DNA from: Bacteroidaceae bacterium
GTDB lineage: Bacteria > Bacteroidota > Bacteroidia > Bacteroidales > Bacteroidaceae
Reading direction: 5' to 3'
Length of the DNA stretch: 64,000 nucleotides
Assembly: GCA_017416805.1 (NCBI GenBank)
Contig: JAFQBB010000008.1
Span: forward strand, 62,001 to 126,000
Positions 54,056-63,052 of the stretch are shown piece by piece (within the stretch, counting starts at the first letter, position 1; each line of letters starts with the position of its first letter). Both the position numbers and the translations under genes were made by a program. Below the pieces are notes generated by a model. That model saw only the letters and a program-made list of their open reading frames with translations, had not been told where the DNA came from and searched no databases.

Positions 54056-56413
54056 TTATTTGTTTCCTTCTCTCCAACGGGCAGCACCTACATTCATCAA
54101 TTCGCTTGGATATTGTTTGAAATAAAGGTTCACGTTGTACTCCGTAGTGGCTGTACCATCCAATGCATCGGCACGGTGCATGTTGCGATCCTCGGAAGTC
54201 TTGGCCACATGGGGTGGACAGGGCTGAACCATCAACTCGGTAGCCGAAACAGTTGCCACATTCACATCCAATGTTCCATTCAAGGTGGCCAACTTATCCT
54301 TCACCAAAGTTCCAAAATTATTGCTGGTAGTACTCCATGCATTACCCGTAAATATTTGACCGTTCGTCAAATCGTTGTTAGTTGACCAGTTATTATTGAA
54401 ATTGAGAGTCACAGAACCAGCAACCCCTTGTGCATTTTTGTTTGTGCCACGGATATCAGCTCCCTTGAAGTCAAGTACACGCTGGTCACCGGGTTTCTTG
54501 CAAAGCACCATCAGGTTGTTCTCCACATTGAAAGTAGAGCCATCGGGCAACAAACGCATATTGAATATTTTACCGTCGCGGGTATTGAAATTAACTATCG
54601 TATTGTTAGAGAAAGTAATATGCCATTCAATACCAGCCTCCCAAGCCAACTCACCTTCTGGCTCATTGAAGAATGCAGGGAAAGGACTGTCGTAGAAGGT
54701 GTTCTCGATACACTTGAAGTCGGCATACAAATTGGATTTACGATTGTTACCCGAACCTGCAATCCAAGGATAGCCTCCACCCTTCTGGCTATAATAACCA
54801 CAATCCATAAAGAGGTTATTCTTGATAAGCACATGATTCCAAATTTTGTAGTTCACACCCTGCTCACGAATGAATCCACGGACAATGCGTTTGAAAGTAC
54901 AGTTCTCGATAACCAGACTATCAAGCGTCACAGCCATACCGTTTGAGAACATATTGAAGAAATAGTTACCGGTAGCATTACCAATCTTGGCTGCCTGATC
55001 ACCATAGTTGTAACAGAGCGGATTGTCGAAATCAATATCGTAGAAAGCCAACTTCTTCATATAGATTTCACCACCTTCACCAGCTTCAGGCGAACGTCCG
55101 AAGGTAAATATAGAATAAGGACATCCGTTCCACTGCTCCCCATTGGTCGCCTGATCGAAACTGGAGTGTTTACCAATACCGCAAATGACACGTGCACGCT
55201 TACCGGCGGCCAAATCCTTCGGATCTGTGCGAAGCACAAATCCTTTACAGGTAATTAGGTTTCCATCCACATAATAGGTTTTACCACCTTCAAGCAAGAA
55301 GGTCTGTCCCTCGGCATAATTGGTATTTGAAATAAAATCCAAAAGAACCGGGGTAATAGGAGCCGCATTGAACATTGTCGCCTTTTCACCAAAAACATCA
55401 GCACGGTTGTAAGGGGAATCTTCTGATACCAATTCGTTAGCATACGTAGCAATCATATCGGCATGTTTCAACAAAAGGGGAGCACCAGGAGTTCCATCGG
55501 TACGTGCTGTACAGGTATTATACTTGGCATCAATAAGAACTGGTACAGCAGGATCAATCACATCAATCACATATACTGAGTTTTTCTGCAACCCATCCAC
55601 CACGATGCATCCTTTTTGACGGTCAGCATCAGTAATCACATAATTTCTCCATTTGTCAGCTACTGGAGCATCAGGATTGTTAGGAGAGGGTTTGACTTGC
55701 AATATCTTGTAACCAAAATTACCATCGACATCGATATTAAAATTCTCGCGGTAACTTTTCTCGTTCTCTTCGTCTTGAGTTGCATCGCCCGTTGCAACTT
55801 GAGAAAGATTGGTGTTAAGATATACATTCATCGTCTTTTCCGTAGTCTCAGCCTGATTTACGTAAACCACGAAAGGAGTCGGATAACGGTCATTGGTGGC
55901 AATACCCAAATACTCCTGCCACTGGCGACCATTTCCATGACCATACCACTTGGAGGCATGAGAAAAGTCTGTGATATTATTATCCTTCTTGGAAAGGGCA
56001 CGAATGGCAAAACGGTAGTCGGTAGAATACTGAAGATCCTTGAGAAGGAGGTCAAGTACATGAGGACCAACAATAGTATCGACCAAAAGGTCATCAGTAC
56101 CCTGAATACGTTCCCATGCAGCCGCACCACCAGACACCTTAGGCTGCAAAGCCATCTGAATCTGATAACCCGCACAGTCGTTTACTCCGTACCAGTAAAG
56201 ATGAATGGTGTTACCATGAGGATAGGAAGCATCCAAACCACTATTATAAGGATAGTCTGCTCCTTTACCGCGTGTATTGTCTGTAATGAACATGGTCATA
56301 AATTCACGATCGGTAGATGCACCAGCCACATCATCGTCATCATCGCAGGAAGAAACGAAAATTGCGGGACATGCCATCAATACGAGAGCCATGCAACTGA
56401 ATATCTTTTTCAT
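54056..56413 (-). CDS. Beta-helix surface lipoprotein of SusCD operon (DUF4957/DUF5123-like)
   Basis: 785 residues with lipoprotein Cys23 followed by five Asp (SSCDDDDD), a surface-export type sequence. The N-terminal part (about 40-330) resembles fibronectin-type modules (YQIQMALQP; ATDYRFAIRAL-like). The C-terminal part (about 340-740) is a right-handed beta-helix of the DUF4957/DUF5123 kind (TFLLEGGKTYYVDGNLITCK, SLVIENCTFKRIVRGF, NVLIKNNLFMDCG-like turns). Such proteins accompany SusD in pectin loci and probably bind the glycan at the surface. No lyase residues could be identified. Gap to susD is 21 bp. Confidence 0.75.
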   Translation of the reverse strand: MKKIFSCMALVLMACPAIFVSSCDDDDDVAGASTDREFMTMFITDNTRGKGADYPYNSGLDASYPHGNTIHLYWYGVNDCAGYQIQMALQPKVSGGAAAWERIQGTDDLLVDTIVGPHVLDLLLKDLQYSTDYRFAIRALSKKDNNITDFSHASKWYGHGNGRQWQEYLGIATNDRYPTPFVVYVNQAETTEKTMNVYLNTNLSQVATGDATQDEENEKSYRENFNIDVDGNFGYKILQVKPSPNNPDAPVADKWRNYVITDADRQKGCIVVDGLQKNSVYVIDVIDPAVPVLIDAKYNTCTARTDGTPGAPLLLKHADMIATYANELVSEDSPYNRADVFGEKATMFNAAPITPVLLDFISNTNYAEGQTFLLEGGKTYYVDGNLITCKGFVLRTDPKDLAAGKRARVICGIGKHSSFDQATNGEQWNGCPYSIFTFGRSPEAGEGGEIYMKKLAFYDIDFDNPLCYNYGDQAAKIGNATGNYFFNMFSNGMAVTLDSLVIENCTFKRIVRGFIREQGVNYKIWNHVLIKNNLFMDCGYYSQKGGGYPWIAGSGNNRKSNLYADFKCIENTFYDSPFPAFFNEPEGELAWEAGIEWHITFSNNTIVNFNTRDGKIFNMRLLPDGSTFNVENNLMVLCKKPGDQRVLDFKGADIRGTNKNAQGVAGSVTLNFNNNWSTNNDLTNGQIFTGNAWSTTSNNFGTLVKDKLATLNGTLDVNVATVSATELMVQPCPPHVAKTSEDRNMHRADALDGTATTEYNVNLYFKQYPSELMNVGAARWREGNK

Positions 56414-56434
56414 ATATATATGCTTTTAGAATGA

Positions 56435-58522
56435 TTAATAACCGTAATAATTCTTATAAACTCCAGAAGAACGCTTTATAGCCTCTTCGGGATAAGGCAA
56501 AATATATCTTACAGCAGGCAGTAATTCTGCTGAGGGAATAGCCGAAGGGAGTTGTTCGGGAATACCGTCACGAATCAACCATATATTACCATTACTGTCT
56601 CCACGAACATAGCCGTAGAAGGAATAGAGACACTGATTATTGGGCATACCGGCATCTGCATTTCCCCACTCAAAGAAACGGACATTTGACCAGTTCTTAG
56701 CTGAAAATCCTGCGATAGAGATTTCACCAGCCATTGGTTCATCAACAGAATTGTAAGCATTGTAAATACGCAAACTCTGCAAATCCTGATTGGGATATTT
56801 CTTGAGAACAGCAGTCTGAGAAGTCTGATAACCATAAAGTTGATTAGAGAAGAAAAACAAGCCCATTTCATTTATCTCTTCAATATTGTAGGTATGATAA
56901 TATACACGACCAGGCAAACGATCGATATACACACGACCATCATGTTCGTTAATTGCATCTTCGTAATTAGTATATCCAACTGCTTTCTGATAACCGGCTG
57001 AAAAATAACGCAAGAAACTATAAACAAGTTCTTCGCCATAGGTATTGGTTCGAACCAAATCGCGCCAACGGATATTCTCACCGGCAAACTCCCACTTACG
57101 CTCATTAAGGACAGCCTTCAAGAAAGCGTCCTTACCTGCTTGTGCCTCGGCGATAAAGGTTGGGTCGCCATCGACAAAAGCACGACTATGCACCTCTGTA
57201 AGACATTCTACAGCCTTAGGGGTGGGAGCTTCATTCAATTCATTGGCAGCCTCGGCATACATCAACAACACATCAGCATAACGCATGTAGGGGAAGTTGA
57301 TACCTGTATTTCCAGCAATCTTGCTACCCAAAGCATTTCCAGTAGAGGTCCAAAGCTTAGACCACTTGTTGTTATGCACAGTATAATCGTTACGGATATA
57401 TACGGTGTCACGCATTTGACCATAGGCATCTGTAAAGTAAGAATAGTACCAGAGTCCGTTCACAAACTCGCGACGCAAGTCGTTATCGCGGAAAAGGAAA
57501 CGATAGAAAGCACTCAAACGGGCATTACCTTTGGCTTCACCCCATTGGCCTACGGTTTCGCCTTCATACGCACTGTAAGTAGGTCCTTGAAGATAACCGG
57601 TATTACCGGAAGCCTGCTTGGCAAATGGAAGTTCAAATATAACATCATCACCATTGACAACCTGATAATTACACTGATTAACAAACACATCCTGATAATC
57701 CAAAGAGAGTTTGTGCGAATTGGAAAGGATTACAGAATCGGCATGAACCATTGCAATCTGATAATAATCCTTGTAGTTCTCAGGACGAACCATTGTACCA
57801 TAATTCCTCACATTCTCTTTATCAGGACGAAGTGAATAGCCTCCGGCCGTAAGAGCAATACGAGCAATGAGAGCATGAGCAAACTCGCGCGAACAACGCT
57901 CCACTGTCACAGACTTGCTGGAAGACATATAAGGAGCGATAGATTGCAAATCCTGAATAAGAGTGGTCTGAATAACCAAGCGATCTACTACAGGAGGAAT
58001 GTAATCAGCTCCATGTTCATCAGTAGGGGCAAACTTGAAGGGTACATCACCAAACATGACTACCAAATCATGGTAGGCCATGGCACGGAGACACTTGGCC
58101 TCGCCCACTTGCTGCATCACTTCGGTATCACCTTCCTGAAAGAAAGTACTTGCTTCTGCATTACGGACAAACTTATTGGCATATTCAATCAAGCGGTATG
58201 CTGCAGTCCAGAACTTACCGATAGCACTACCACGTTCGTTACAGTCGAAACGGGCATAACCATCATTAGCATGCGCATCACTTGAATTAATTGACATCTC
58301 GACATCACTATTATAGATAAAAGTACTTTGGTAAGCATTGCCATAAAGATCTCCGGAGAGGGCTTGCGCATAGACTCCATTGAGGGCACGATTAATCTCA
58401 GACTTCTGACTGTAAATGAAATCATCGGTGTAAGCCGAAGGAGCCTCGACATCCAAATAGTTATCGCACGAAACCAACGCTACGGCAGAAAGAGCCATCC
58501 ATAAAATATTCTTAAGTTTCAT
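56435..58522 (-). CDS. SusD/RagB-family surface glycan-binding lipoprotein
   Basis: 695 residues with lipoprotein Cys19 (LVSCDNYLDV), typical SusD N-terminus and length slightly above average. TPR-like motifs follow: INRALNGVYAQALSGDLYGN, GEAKCLRAMAYHDLVVMFGD, AHALIARIALTAGGYSL, and the C-terminal NERKWEFAGENIRWRDLVRT block seen in almost all SusD proteins. It delivers glycan to the SusC channel, whose gene is 20 bp upstream. The operon context suggests pectin or a similar plant glycan. Confidence 0.95.
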   Translation of the reverse strand: MKLKNILWMALSAVALVSCDNYLDVEAPSAYTDDFIYSQKSEINRALNGVYAQALSGDLYGNAYQSTFIYNSDVEMSINSSDAHANDGYARFDCNERGSAIGKFWTAAYRLIEYANKFVRNAEASTFFQEGDTEVMQQVGEAKCLRAMAYHDLVVMFGDVPFKFAPTDEHGADYIPPVVDRLVIQTTLIQDLQSIAPYMSSSKSVTVERCSREFAHALIARIALTAGGYSLRPDKENVRNYGTMVRPENYKDYYQIAMVHADSVILSNSHKLSLDYQDVFVNQCNYQVVNGDDVIFELPFAKQASGNTGYLQGPTYSAYEGETVGQWGEAKGNARLSAFYRFLFRDNDLRREFVNGLWYYSYFTDAYGQMRDTVYIRNDYTVHNNKWSKLWTSTGNALGSKIAGNTGINFPYMRYADVLLMYAEAANELNEAPTPKAVECLTEVHSRAFVDGDPTFIAEAQAGKDAFLKAVLNERKWEFAGENIRWRDLVRTNTYGEELVYSFLRYFSAGYQKAVGYTNYEDAINEHDGRVYIDRLPGRVYYHTYNIEEINEMGLFFFSNQLYGYQTSQTAVLKKYPNQDLQSLRIYNAYNSVDEPMAGEISIAGFSAKNWSNVRFFEWGNADAGMPNNQCLYSFYGYVRGDSNGNIWLIRDGIPEQLPSAIPSAELLPAVRYILPYPEEAIKRSSGVYKNYYGY

Positions 58523-58542
58523 ATCTTTTTCTGTTTTTTGAT

Positions 58543-61500
58543 TTAGAATGTAATGTTAGTACCAAACACGAAACTGCGGTTACGCGGATATCGGTTGTAG
58601 TCAATACACGGAGTCAAACCAGTCTGAATATCCACTTCAGGATCGTAACCAGAGTAACCGGTAATAATAAAGAGGTTGGTAGCCGACACATAGAAGCGAG
58701 CCTTAGAGATTCCCCACTTCTCGGTCAGATTCTCAGGAATAGTATAACCTATAGTGATATCATTACAACGCAAAAACGAACCATCCTCAATAAAATAAGA
58801 ATGAGTAAGTTTACGGGTTACATCAGTAGGATTCCATAAAGTACGTCCAGCATTAGCTTGTTTGTAAAGATCCGTTCCACCATCCACATAATAAAGTTTG
58901 TAAAGGATGTCACCAGGAGTTCCGGTAATATCACCACTGATATCATTGTACAACCACCCGTTAGAGAACTCAGACAAAACATTATAGAACTTGTTCTTGT
59001 TATCAACAGAAGATGAAAGCATATATGCAGTAGCATTATTGATATCAAAATCAACCATATAGGTAAAGTTGGCAACAAAATCGAAATTCTTCCACTGTCC
59101 GCTAAGGCCAAAACCTCCTTGGAACTTCGGAGTTGTATTACCAATAACAGTACGGTCAGCTTCTGTAATGCGACCATCACCGTTCAAATCCTTAAATTTC
59201 ACCTTACCCGGCAAGGTTGCAATACCAGAGTTTGACTTGTCAGAGATTTCATTGATTACCGTCACATAACCATCGCCACGAGGAGCCTGATCCTTAGTTG
59301 TTCCATTGTCGGCCTTACTTGAACCCCAAGGAACAGCATGATAGTTGTTCAACGGATCGAAATAGAACTCATCGAACCCATAAAGCCCGTCATAAACAAA
59401 TCCATAAATCAAGCCGACATCATCACCTTCGCGAAGCAAGTAGTCATTCAAGCCCGAATCCCAATCATCACCTTCAATTGGTTTCTCAGTAAAGGCTCCA
59501 TTCAACTTGTCCACTTTCATCCTATTTGCACCGAATGCCACATGAGCAGTCAACACATAATCCTTTCCACGGAGGATATCACCGCTAAGGGTAAGTTCAA
59601 CGCCCTTATTTGTCACCTGACCAATATTCTGCTGCTGGCTGGTATAACCAAGCACGGAAGCAATATCTGTATCATAGAGCATATCCCGGGTTGTATTCCA
59701 ATAAATTTCAGGAGTAATGGTAAAACGACCGTCGAAAAGCTGGATATCAGCAGCCAAATTTCGAGTCACAATGGTTTCCCATTTAATGTCCTTGTTAGAG
59801 AATTTCTTATCACTGGCATTGGCATAATATTTCTCGCCATAAGAAGTCGCCTCACCAAATCCGGGACCGCCAGTTGACTGAATGGCATATAGCTGACGCC
59901 ACAAATCATTCTTCACACGATTATTACCTGTAAGACCAAATGAAGCGCGGACTTTCAACTGATTCATCCAATCAACATTCCACCAAGGTTCTTCAGAGAT
60001 TACCCATGCCCCTGAAATAGCCGGGAAATACCCCCATTGGTTTCCTGGAGCAAACTTAGTACTACCATCTGCACGGAAAGTTCCGGATATAAGATAACGA
60101 TGCTTATAGTTATAGTTAATCTGGCCAAAGAAAGAAGCAGTACGCTCTGCCGTTGAAAGTTCAGAAGTCGTTTCCCATGGCTCACCGAAAGCCATATTAT
60201 TCCAAGCATCTTCAGACTCGAAAGCACGAGGGAAATGGATATTCTTCACATAATCCAAACGTTCCTGGCTATGATGAATTTCTTGGCCAAGCAAGAATGA
60301 GAAGTTATGTTTATCTTGCAAAGAAAGATTATAGGCTGCAGTATTGGTCCATACATAATTCAACTTTGAGCCATTAGTAATTTCTGCTACAGGCTGCGTG
60401 TCATTATCCAATCCTTCTTTGGTTAAAGCGCCATAAAAGCGTTTCTTGTCATTCCAGTTCAAACCAATGGTAGCCTCTGTACGAAGGGTTAGCCCACTAA
60501 CAGGTTTCCACTCTATAGCCAATGCATTGGTTGAAGTATAAGAATGTTTCTTCAATTCATTGAGTGCGATATCATTCTTCGGGTTGGTGTATTGGAACAT
60601 TTCCTCCTCATCAGGGTCCGCATACGCAGGATCTATATAACCATACTCACGCAAGCCATTGGTAGGACGATAACGCAACACATCAATAACGCCACCTGTA
60701 CCAATATGGCTACCACCTGCACCTTCATCACGACGGTAAGTGAATTTAGGATTGAACTGAATGTTCAACTTGTCACTCAGTTTGAAATAGGTCTTGATAT
60801 TTGCATTTGTACGACGAACACCAGACCCCATAATAATTCCATTATCTGCACTCTGCGTCAAAGAAACATTGAAACGAGCCTTTTCAGTTCCACCACCAAT
60901 GTTTACATTTGCCTGATAATTGATTGGGGTCTCACCCATAACCTCGTCCTGCCAATCGTGAGAAGGTAGCGTACCATACATATCCAAATCATAAGGATTA
61001 CCGAAGTTTGAACGATAAAACTTTCCATTATCTGAACGTGTTCCATTGCATGAATGCCATTGATATTGGTATCTGGCAAATTCTTCTGCATTCATCAAAT
61101 CAAGTTCCTTAGAAAGATGGCTGACACTCAACTGTCCATTGAAAGATACTGTAATCTTGCCTTCACGGGCACTTTTTGTTGTAACCACAACTACGCCATT
61201 ACCACCTTTTGAACCATAGATAGCAGTCAACGATGCATCTTTCAACACATCAATACTGGCAATGTCTGAAGGAGGTATGTCATTAATGTTCGCCACTTGA
61301 AAGCCATCAACAATGTAAAGAGGCTCATTGCTCTGAGTAACGGACGAGCCACCACGCACACGGATATTTACATCAGCACCAGGCTGACCATCAACCGTAG
61401 TGACTTGTACACCAGAAATCTTACCTTGGAGAGCCACTGCTGCAGACGAAACCGGAACTTGTGCCAAACGCACACCTGAAATCGAGCCGACAGATCCTGT

Positions 61501-61863
61501 CAAATCCTTACGAGCTTTACTGGTATAACCAATTACCACCACATCTTCCAGACTGGAGTTATCATCCTTCAAAACGATATGTTGGTTAGATTCTGAAACT
61601 GGAATCTCTTGCGAAACCATTCCGATATAACTAACCACTGCTACTTTTGAAGTTTTCAACTCCAACATAAAGTTACCATCGAAATCTGTAGCAACACCGT
61701 TGCTTGGCAACCCTTTTTCCACAACAGCTGCACCAATAATAGGCTCACCTGTGGAATCTACAATAGTCCCTTTGACTACACCCTGCGCATTTATCCACAA
61801 AGGAAAAAGCATCAGAGCAACAAGAAAAGACAACCTACACAGTAATTTTTTAGGTTTTTTCAT
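58543..61863 (-). CDS. SusC/RagA-family TonB-dependent outer-membrane transporter
   Basis: 1106 residues with signal peptide (about 1-26), a carboxypeptidase-D-like domain (about 27-110, GTIVDSTGEPIIGAAVVEKG), a plug (about 115-235, with VRGGSSVTQSNEPLYIVDGF and DIASIDVLKDASLTAIYGSK) and a 22-stranded barrel to the C-terminal NRSFVFGTNITF. It imports oligosaccharides into the periplasm with energy from TonB-ExbBD. It is the first gene of the operon susC-susD-beta-helix lipoprotein-lipoprotein-modular protein. Confidence 0.97.
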   Translation of the reverse strand: MKKPKKLLCRLSFLVALMLFPLWINAQGVVKGTIVDSTGEPIIGAAVVEKGLPSNGVATDFDGNFMLELKTSKVAVVSYIGMVSQEIPVSESNQHIVLKDDNSSLEDVVVIGYTSKARKDLTGSVGSISGVRLAQVPVSSAAVALQGKISGVQVTTVDGQPGADVNIRVRGGSSVTQSNEPLYIVDGFQVANINDIPPSDIASIDVLKDASLTAIYGSKGGNGVVVVTTKSAREGKITVSFNGQLSVSHLSKELDLMNAEEFARYQYQWHSCNGTRSDNGKFYRSNFGNPYDLDMYGTLPSHDWQDEVMGETPINYQANVNIGGGTEKARFNVSLTQSADNGIIMGSGVRRTNANIKTYFKLSDKLNIQFNPKFTYRRDEGAGGSHIGTGGVIDVLRYRPTNGLREYGYIDPAYADPDEEEMFQYTNPKNDIALNELKKHSYTSTNALAIEWKPVSGLTLRTEATIGLNWNDKKRFYGALTKEGLDNDTQPVAEITNGSKLNYVWTNTAAYNLSLQDKHNFSFLLGQEIHHSQERLDYVKNIHFPRAFESEDAWNNMAFGEPWETTSELSTAERTASFFGQINYNYKHRYLISGTFRADGSTKFAPGNQWGYFPAISGAWVISEEPWWNVDWMNQLKVRASFGLTGNNRVKNDLWRQLYAIQSTGGPGFGEATSYGEKYYANASDKKFSNKDIKWETIVTRNLAADIQLFDGRFTITPEIYWNTTRDMLYDTDIASVLGYTSQQQNIGQVTNKGVELTLSGDILRGKDYVLTAHVAFGANRMKVDKLNGAFTEKPIEGDDWDSGLNDYLLREGDDVGLIYGFVYDGLYGFDEFYFDPLNNYHAVPWGSSKADNGTTKDQAPRGDGYVTVINEISDKSNSGIATLPGKVKFKDLNGDGRITEADRTVIGNTTPKFQGGFGLSGQWKNFDFVANFTYMVDFDINNATAYMLSSSVDNKNKFYNVLSEFSNGWLYNDISGDITGTPGDILYKLYYVDGGTDLYKQANAGRTLWNPTDVTRKLTHSYFIEDGSFLRCNDITIGYTIPENLTEKWGISKARFYVSATNLFIITGYSGYDPEVDIQTGLTPCIDYNRYPRNRSFVFGTNITF

Positions 61864-62000
61864 TCCATTATAATTTTAAGTTAGTAAAGTTTTTATTTCT
61901 CAAATCACCTTTAAAGAAAAAAGCAAGAAGCAGGAAGACTGTAGCAACTGTGACCATTCAACAAGTCACACATCCCAACCCTATTCTCACATTAATTTTG

Positions 62001-62008
62001 CAAAAATA
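62001..62008 (-). promoter_or_regulatory. Candidate -7 box (TATTTTTG) upstream of susC
   Basis: Minus-strand TATTTTTG fits TAnnTTTG, about 138 bases from the susC ATG. No -33 box at the normal distance was found. The rest of 61864-62358 is AT-rich, contains a small palindrome TCGTTAACGA (62234-62243) and holds no gene I can support. Confidence 0.4.
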
Positions 62009-62358
62009 GATAAATAATTTCAAACATGAAACAAAAAAGATAAGAAATGAGACAAATAACCAATGTTAATTCCCCGACTAAGTTCCAACAAGAACAATAA
62101 GGATATAGAGCCAAAAGACAACAAGATATGCACCAACACATTAATATTCAATTAATTAACATCAATAAACCCATATACAGAATTGTTATCTCCATCGCTA
62201 ACAAAACGCAGGATTCATACAACAACTAAATTTCGTTAACGATAACAGAATTTATATTTCTCACTTCAGTAACCGAACACTCTTATACGTACGCACCTAC
62301 CTGTTGGATATAAATCTCAACTTATCAAATCATTCTGATTTTTATCCTTCCCTTACTT

Positions 62359-62690
62359 CTACTCCACCAACCAACGGTCTATGTTTTTAGTCTCAGGACT
62401 GAAGTTTACACCTATCTTATATAGGGTACGTGGGTCCTTCTCAAAGGGGAGTGCTATCCTTTCTCATTGATTTGCTGCAGGGCCTCTCCAGCTGTACCAT
62501 TCTGTTTGAATTCCATGACATATACATAGTCCGAAGCCTGAAGGACAAGGTCTATACGCCCGTTACTGGTATGATACTCCACCTGGGTATAGAAACCCAT
62601 CAGCTTGAAGACGATATAGAGAACATTGAAAAGTGTTATTTGAATGGGGCAGCGTATTTCATTGACAATTGTAACCTTTCTGAATAAATT
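62359..62690 (-). pseudogene. Remnant of a PD-(D/E)XK nuclease-domain (AAA/DUF1703-type) gene
   Basis: On the minus strand the sequence reads FNVLYIVFKLMGFYTQVEYH, then GRIDLVLQASDYVYVMEFKQ with the PD-(D/E)XK Asp and Glu-x-Lys, and LQQINEKG. A one-base deletion near 62454-62456 then shifts the frame. In the next frame the ALPFEKDPRTLYKIG and NFSPETKNIDRWLVE ending continues to a TAG at 62359-62361. This is the C-terminal 105 or so residues of the DUF1703/PDDEXK_9 family. The ATPase-like N-terminal part is missing altogether. It is a dead, 5'-truncated and frameshifted copy. Confidence 0.85.
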
Positions 62691-62700
62691 CGACTGCCAT

Positions 62701-62742
62701 AAAAGAAAAAAAGTGTGTGACGAACATATTCGTCACACACTT
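62701..62742 (-). terminator. Terminator of tRNA-Ser
   Basis: A perfect 14-bp stem (AAGTGTGTGACGAA, 62711-62724, with 62729-62742) and 4-base loop are followed on the minus strand by TTTTTCTTTT. Confidence 0.92.
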
Positions 62743-62747
62743 TTCTG

Positions 62748-62832
62748 CGGAAAGGGAGGGATTCGAACCCCCGGTGCCTCTCAGCACGGCGGTTTTCAAG
62801 ACCGCTGTAATCGACCACTCTACCACCTTTCC
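62748..62832 (-). tRNA. tRNA-Ser (anticodon TGA)
   Basis: 85 bases on the minus strand. Acceptor stem GGAAAGG pairs with CCTTTCC; discriminator G. Anticodon arm GCGGT-CTTGAAA-ACCGC with TGA at 62796-62798, long variable arm GTGC-TGAGA-GGCAC, and T arm with TTCGAAT. The long variable arm confirms a class II serine tRNA reading UCA. CCA is not encoded. A terminator follows and a promoter precedes. Confidence 0.97.
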
Positions 62833-62871
62833 AAATCCCCTTTGGAGGAGAGCTTTCGTTCAAAAGCGGTG

Positions 62872-62904
62872 CAAAGGTACGTCAAGTTTTTGAATCTTGC
62901 AAAT
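62872..62904 (-). promoter_or_regulatory. Promoter of tRNA-Ser
   Basis: Minus strand TTTG (complement of 62901-62904), 21 bases, TACCTTTG (complement of 62872-62879), about 40 bases upstream of the tRNA. Confidence 0.75.
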
Positions 62905-62918
62905 TCTCGAGCTTTTTT

Positions 62919-62949
62919 TTGCACAAAAAATACAAAAAACGTATTTTTG
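62919..62949 (+). promoter_or_regulatory. Promoter of mutS2
   Basis: TTTG (62919-62922), 19 bases, TATTTTTG (62942-62949), exact consensus. A leader of about 100 bases leads to AGGAG at 63044-63048, five to nine bases before the ATG. Confidence 0.85.
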
Positions 62950-63052
62950 CACACAGAAAGAGCTAAAGGAAGGGGGCAAACCTAAATCTATGCTTAAAAA
63001 TAAGCAGTTGTTGTTTAACTCTCTCTATTATATAATAAGGTATAGGAGAAAC

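Noticed and set aside
51567..61863. Assigning the SusCD operon firmly to pectin
   Set aside because: No enzyme is in the operon. The pectin link rests on the beta-helix protein and on genes more than 12 kb away, so it is kept as an inference.
62430..62687. Plus-strand 85-residue gene before tRNA-Ser
   Set aside because: The complementary strand encodes a recognisable but frameshifted nuclease C-terminus, which explains the open frame.
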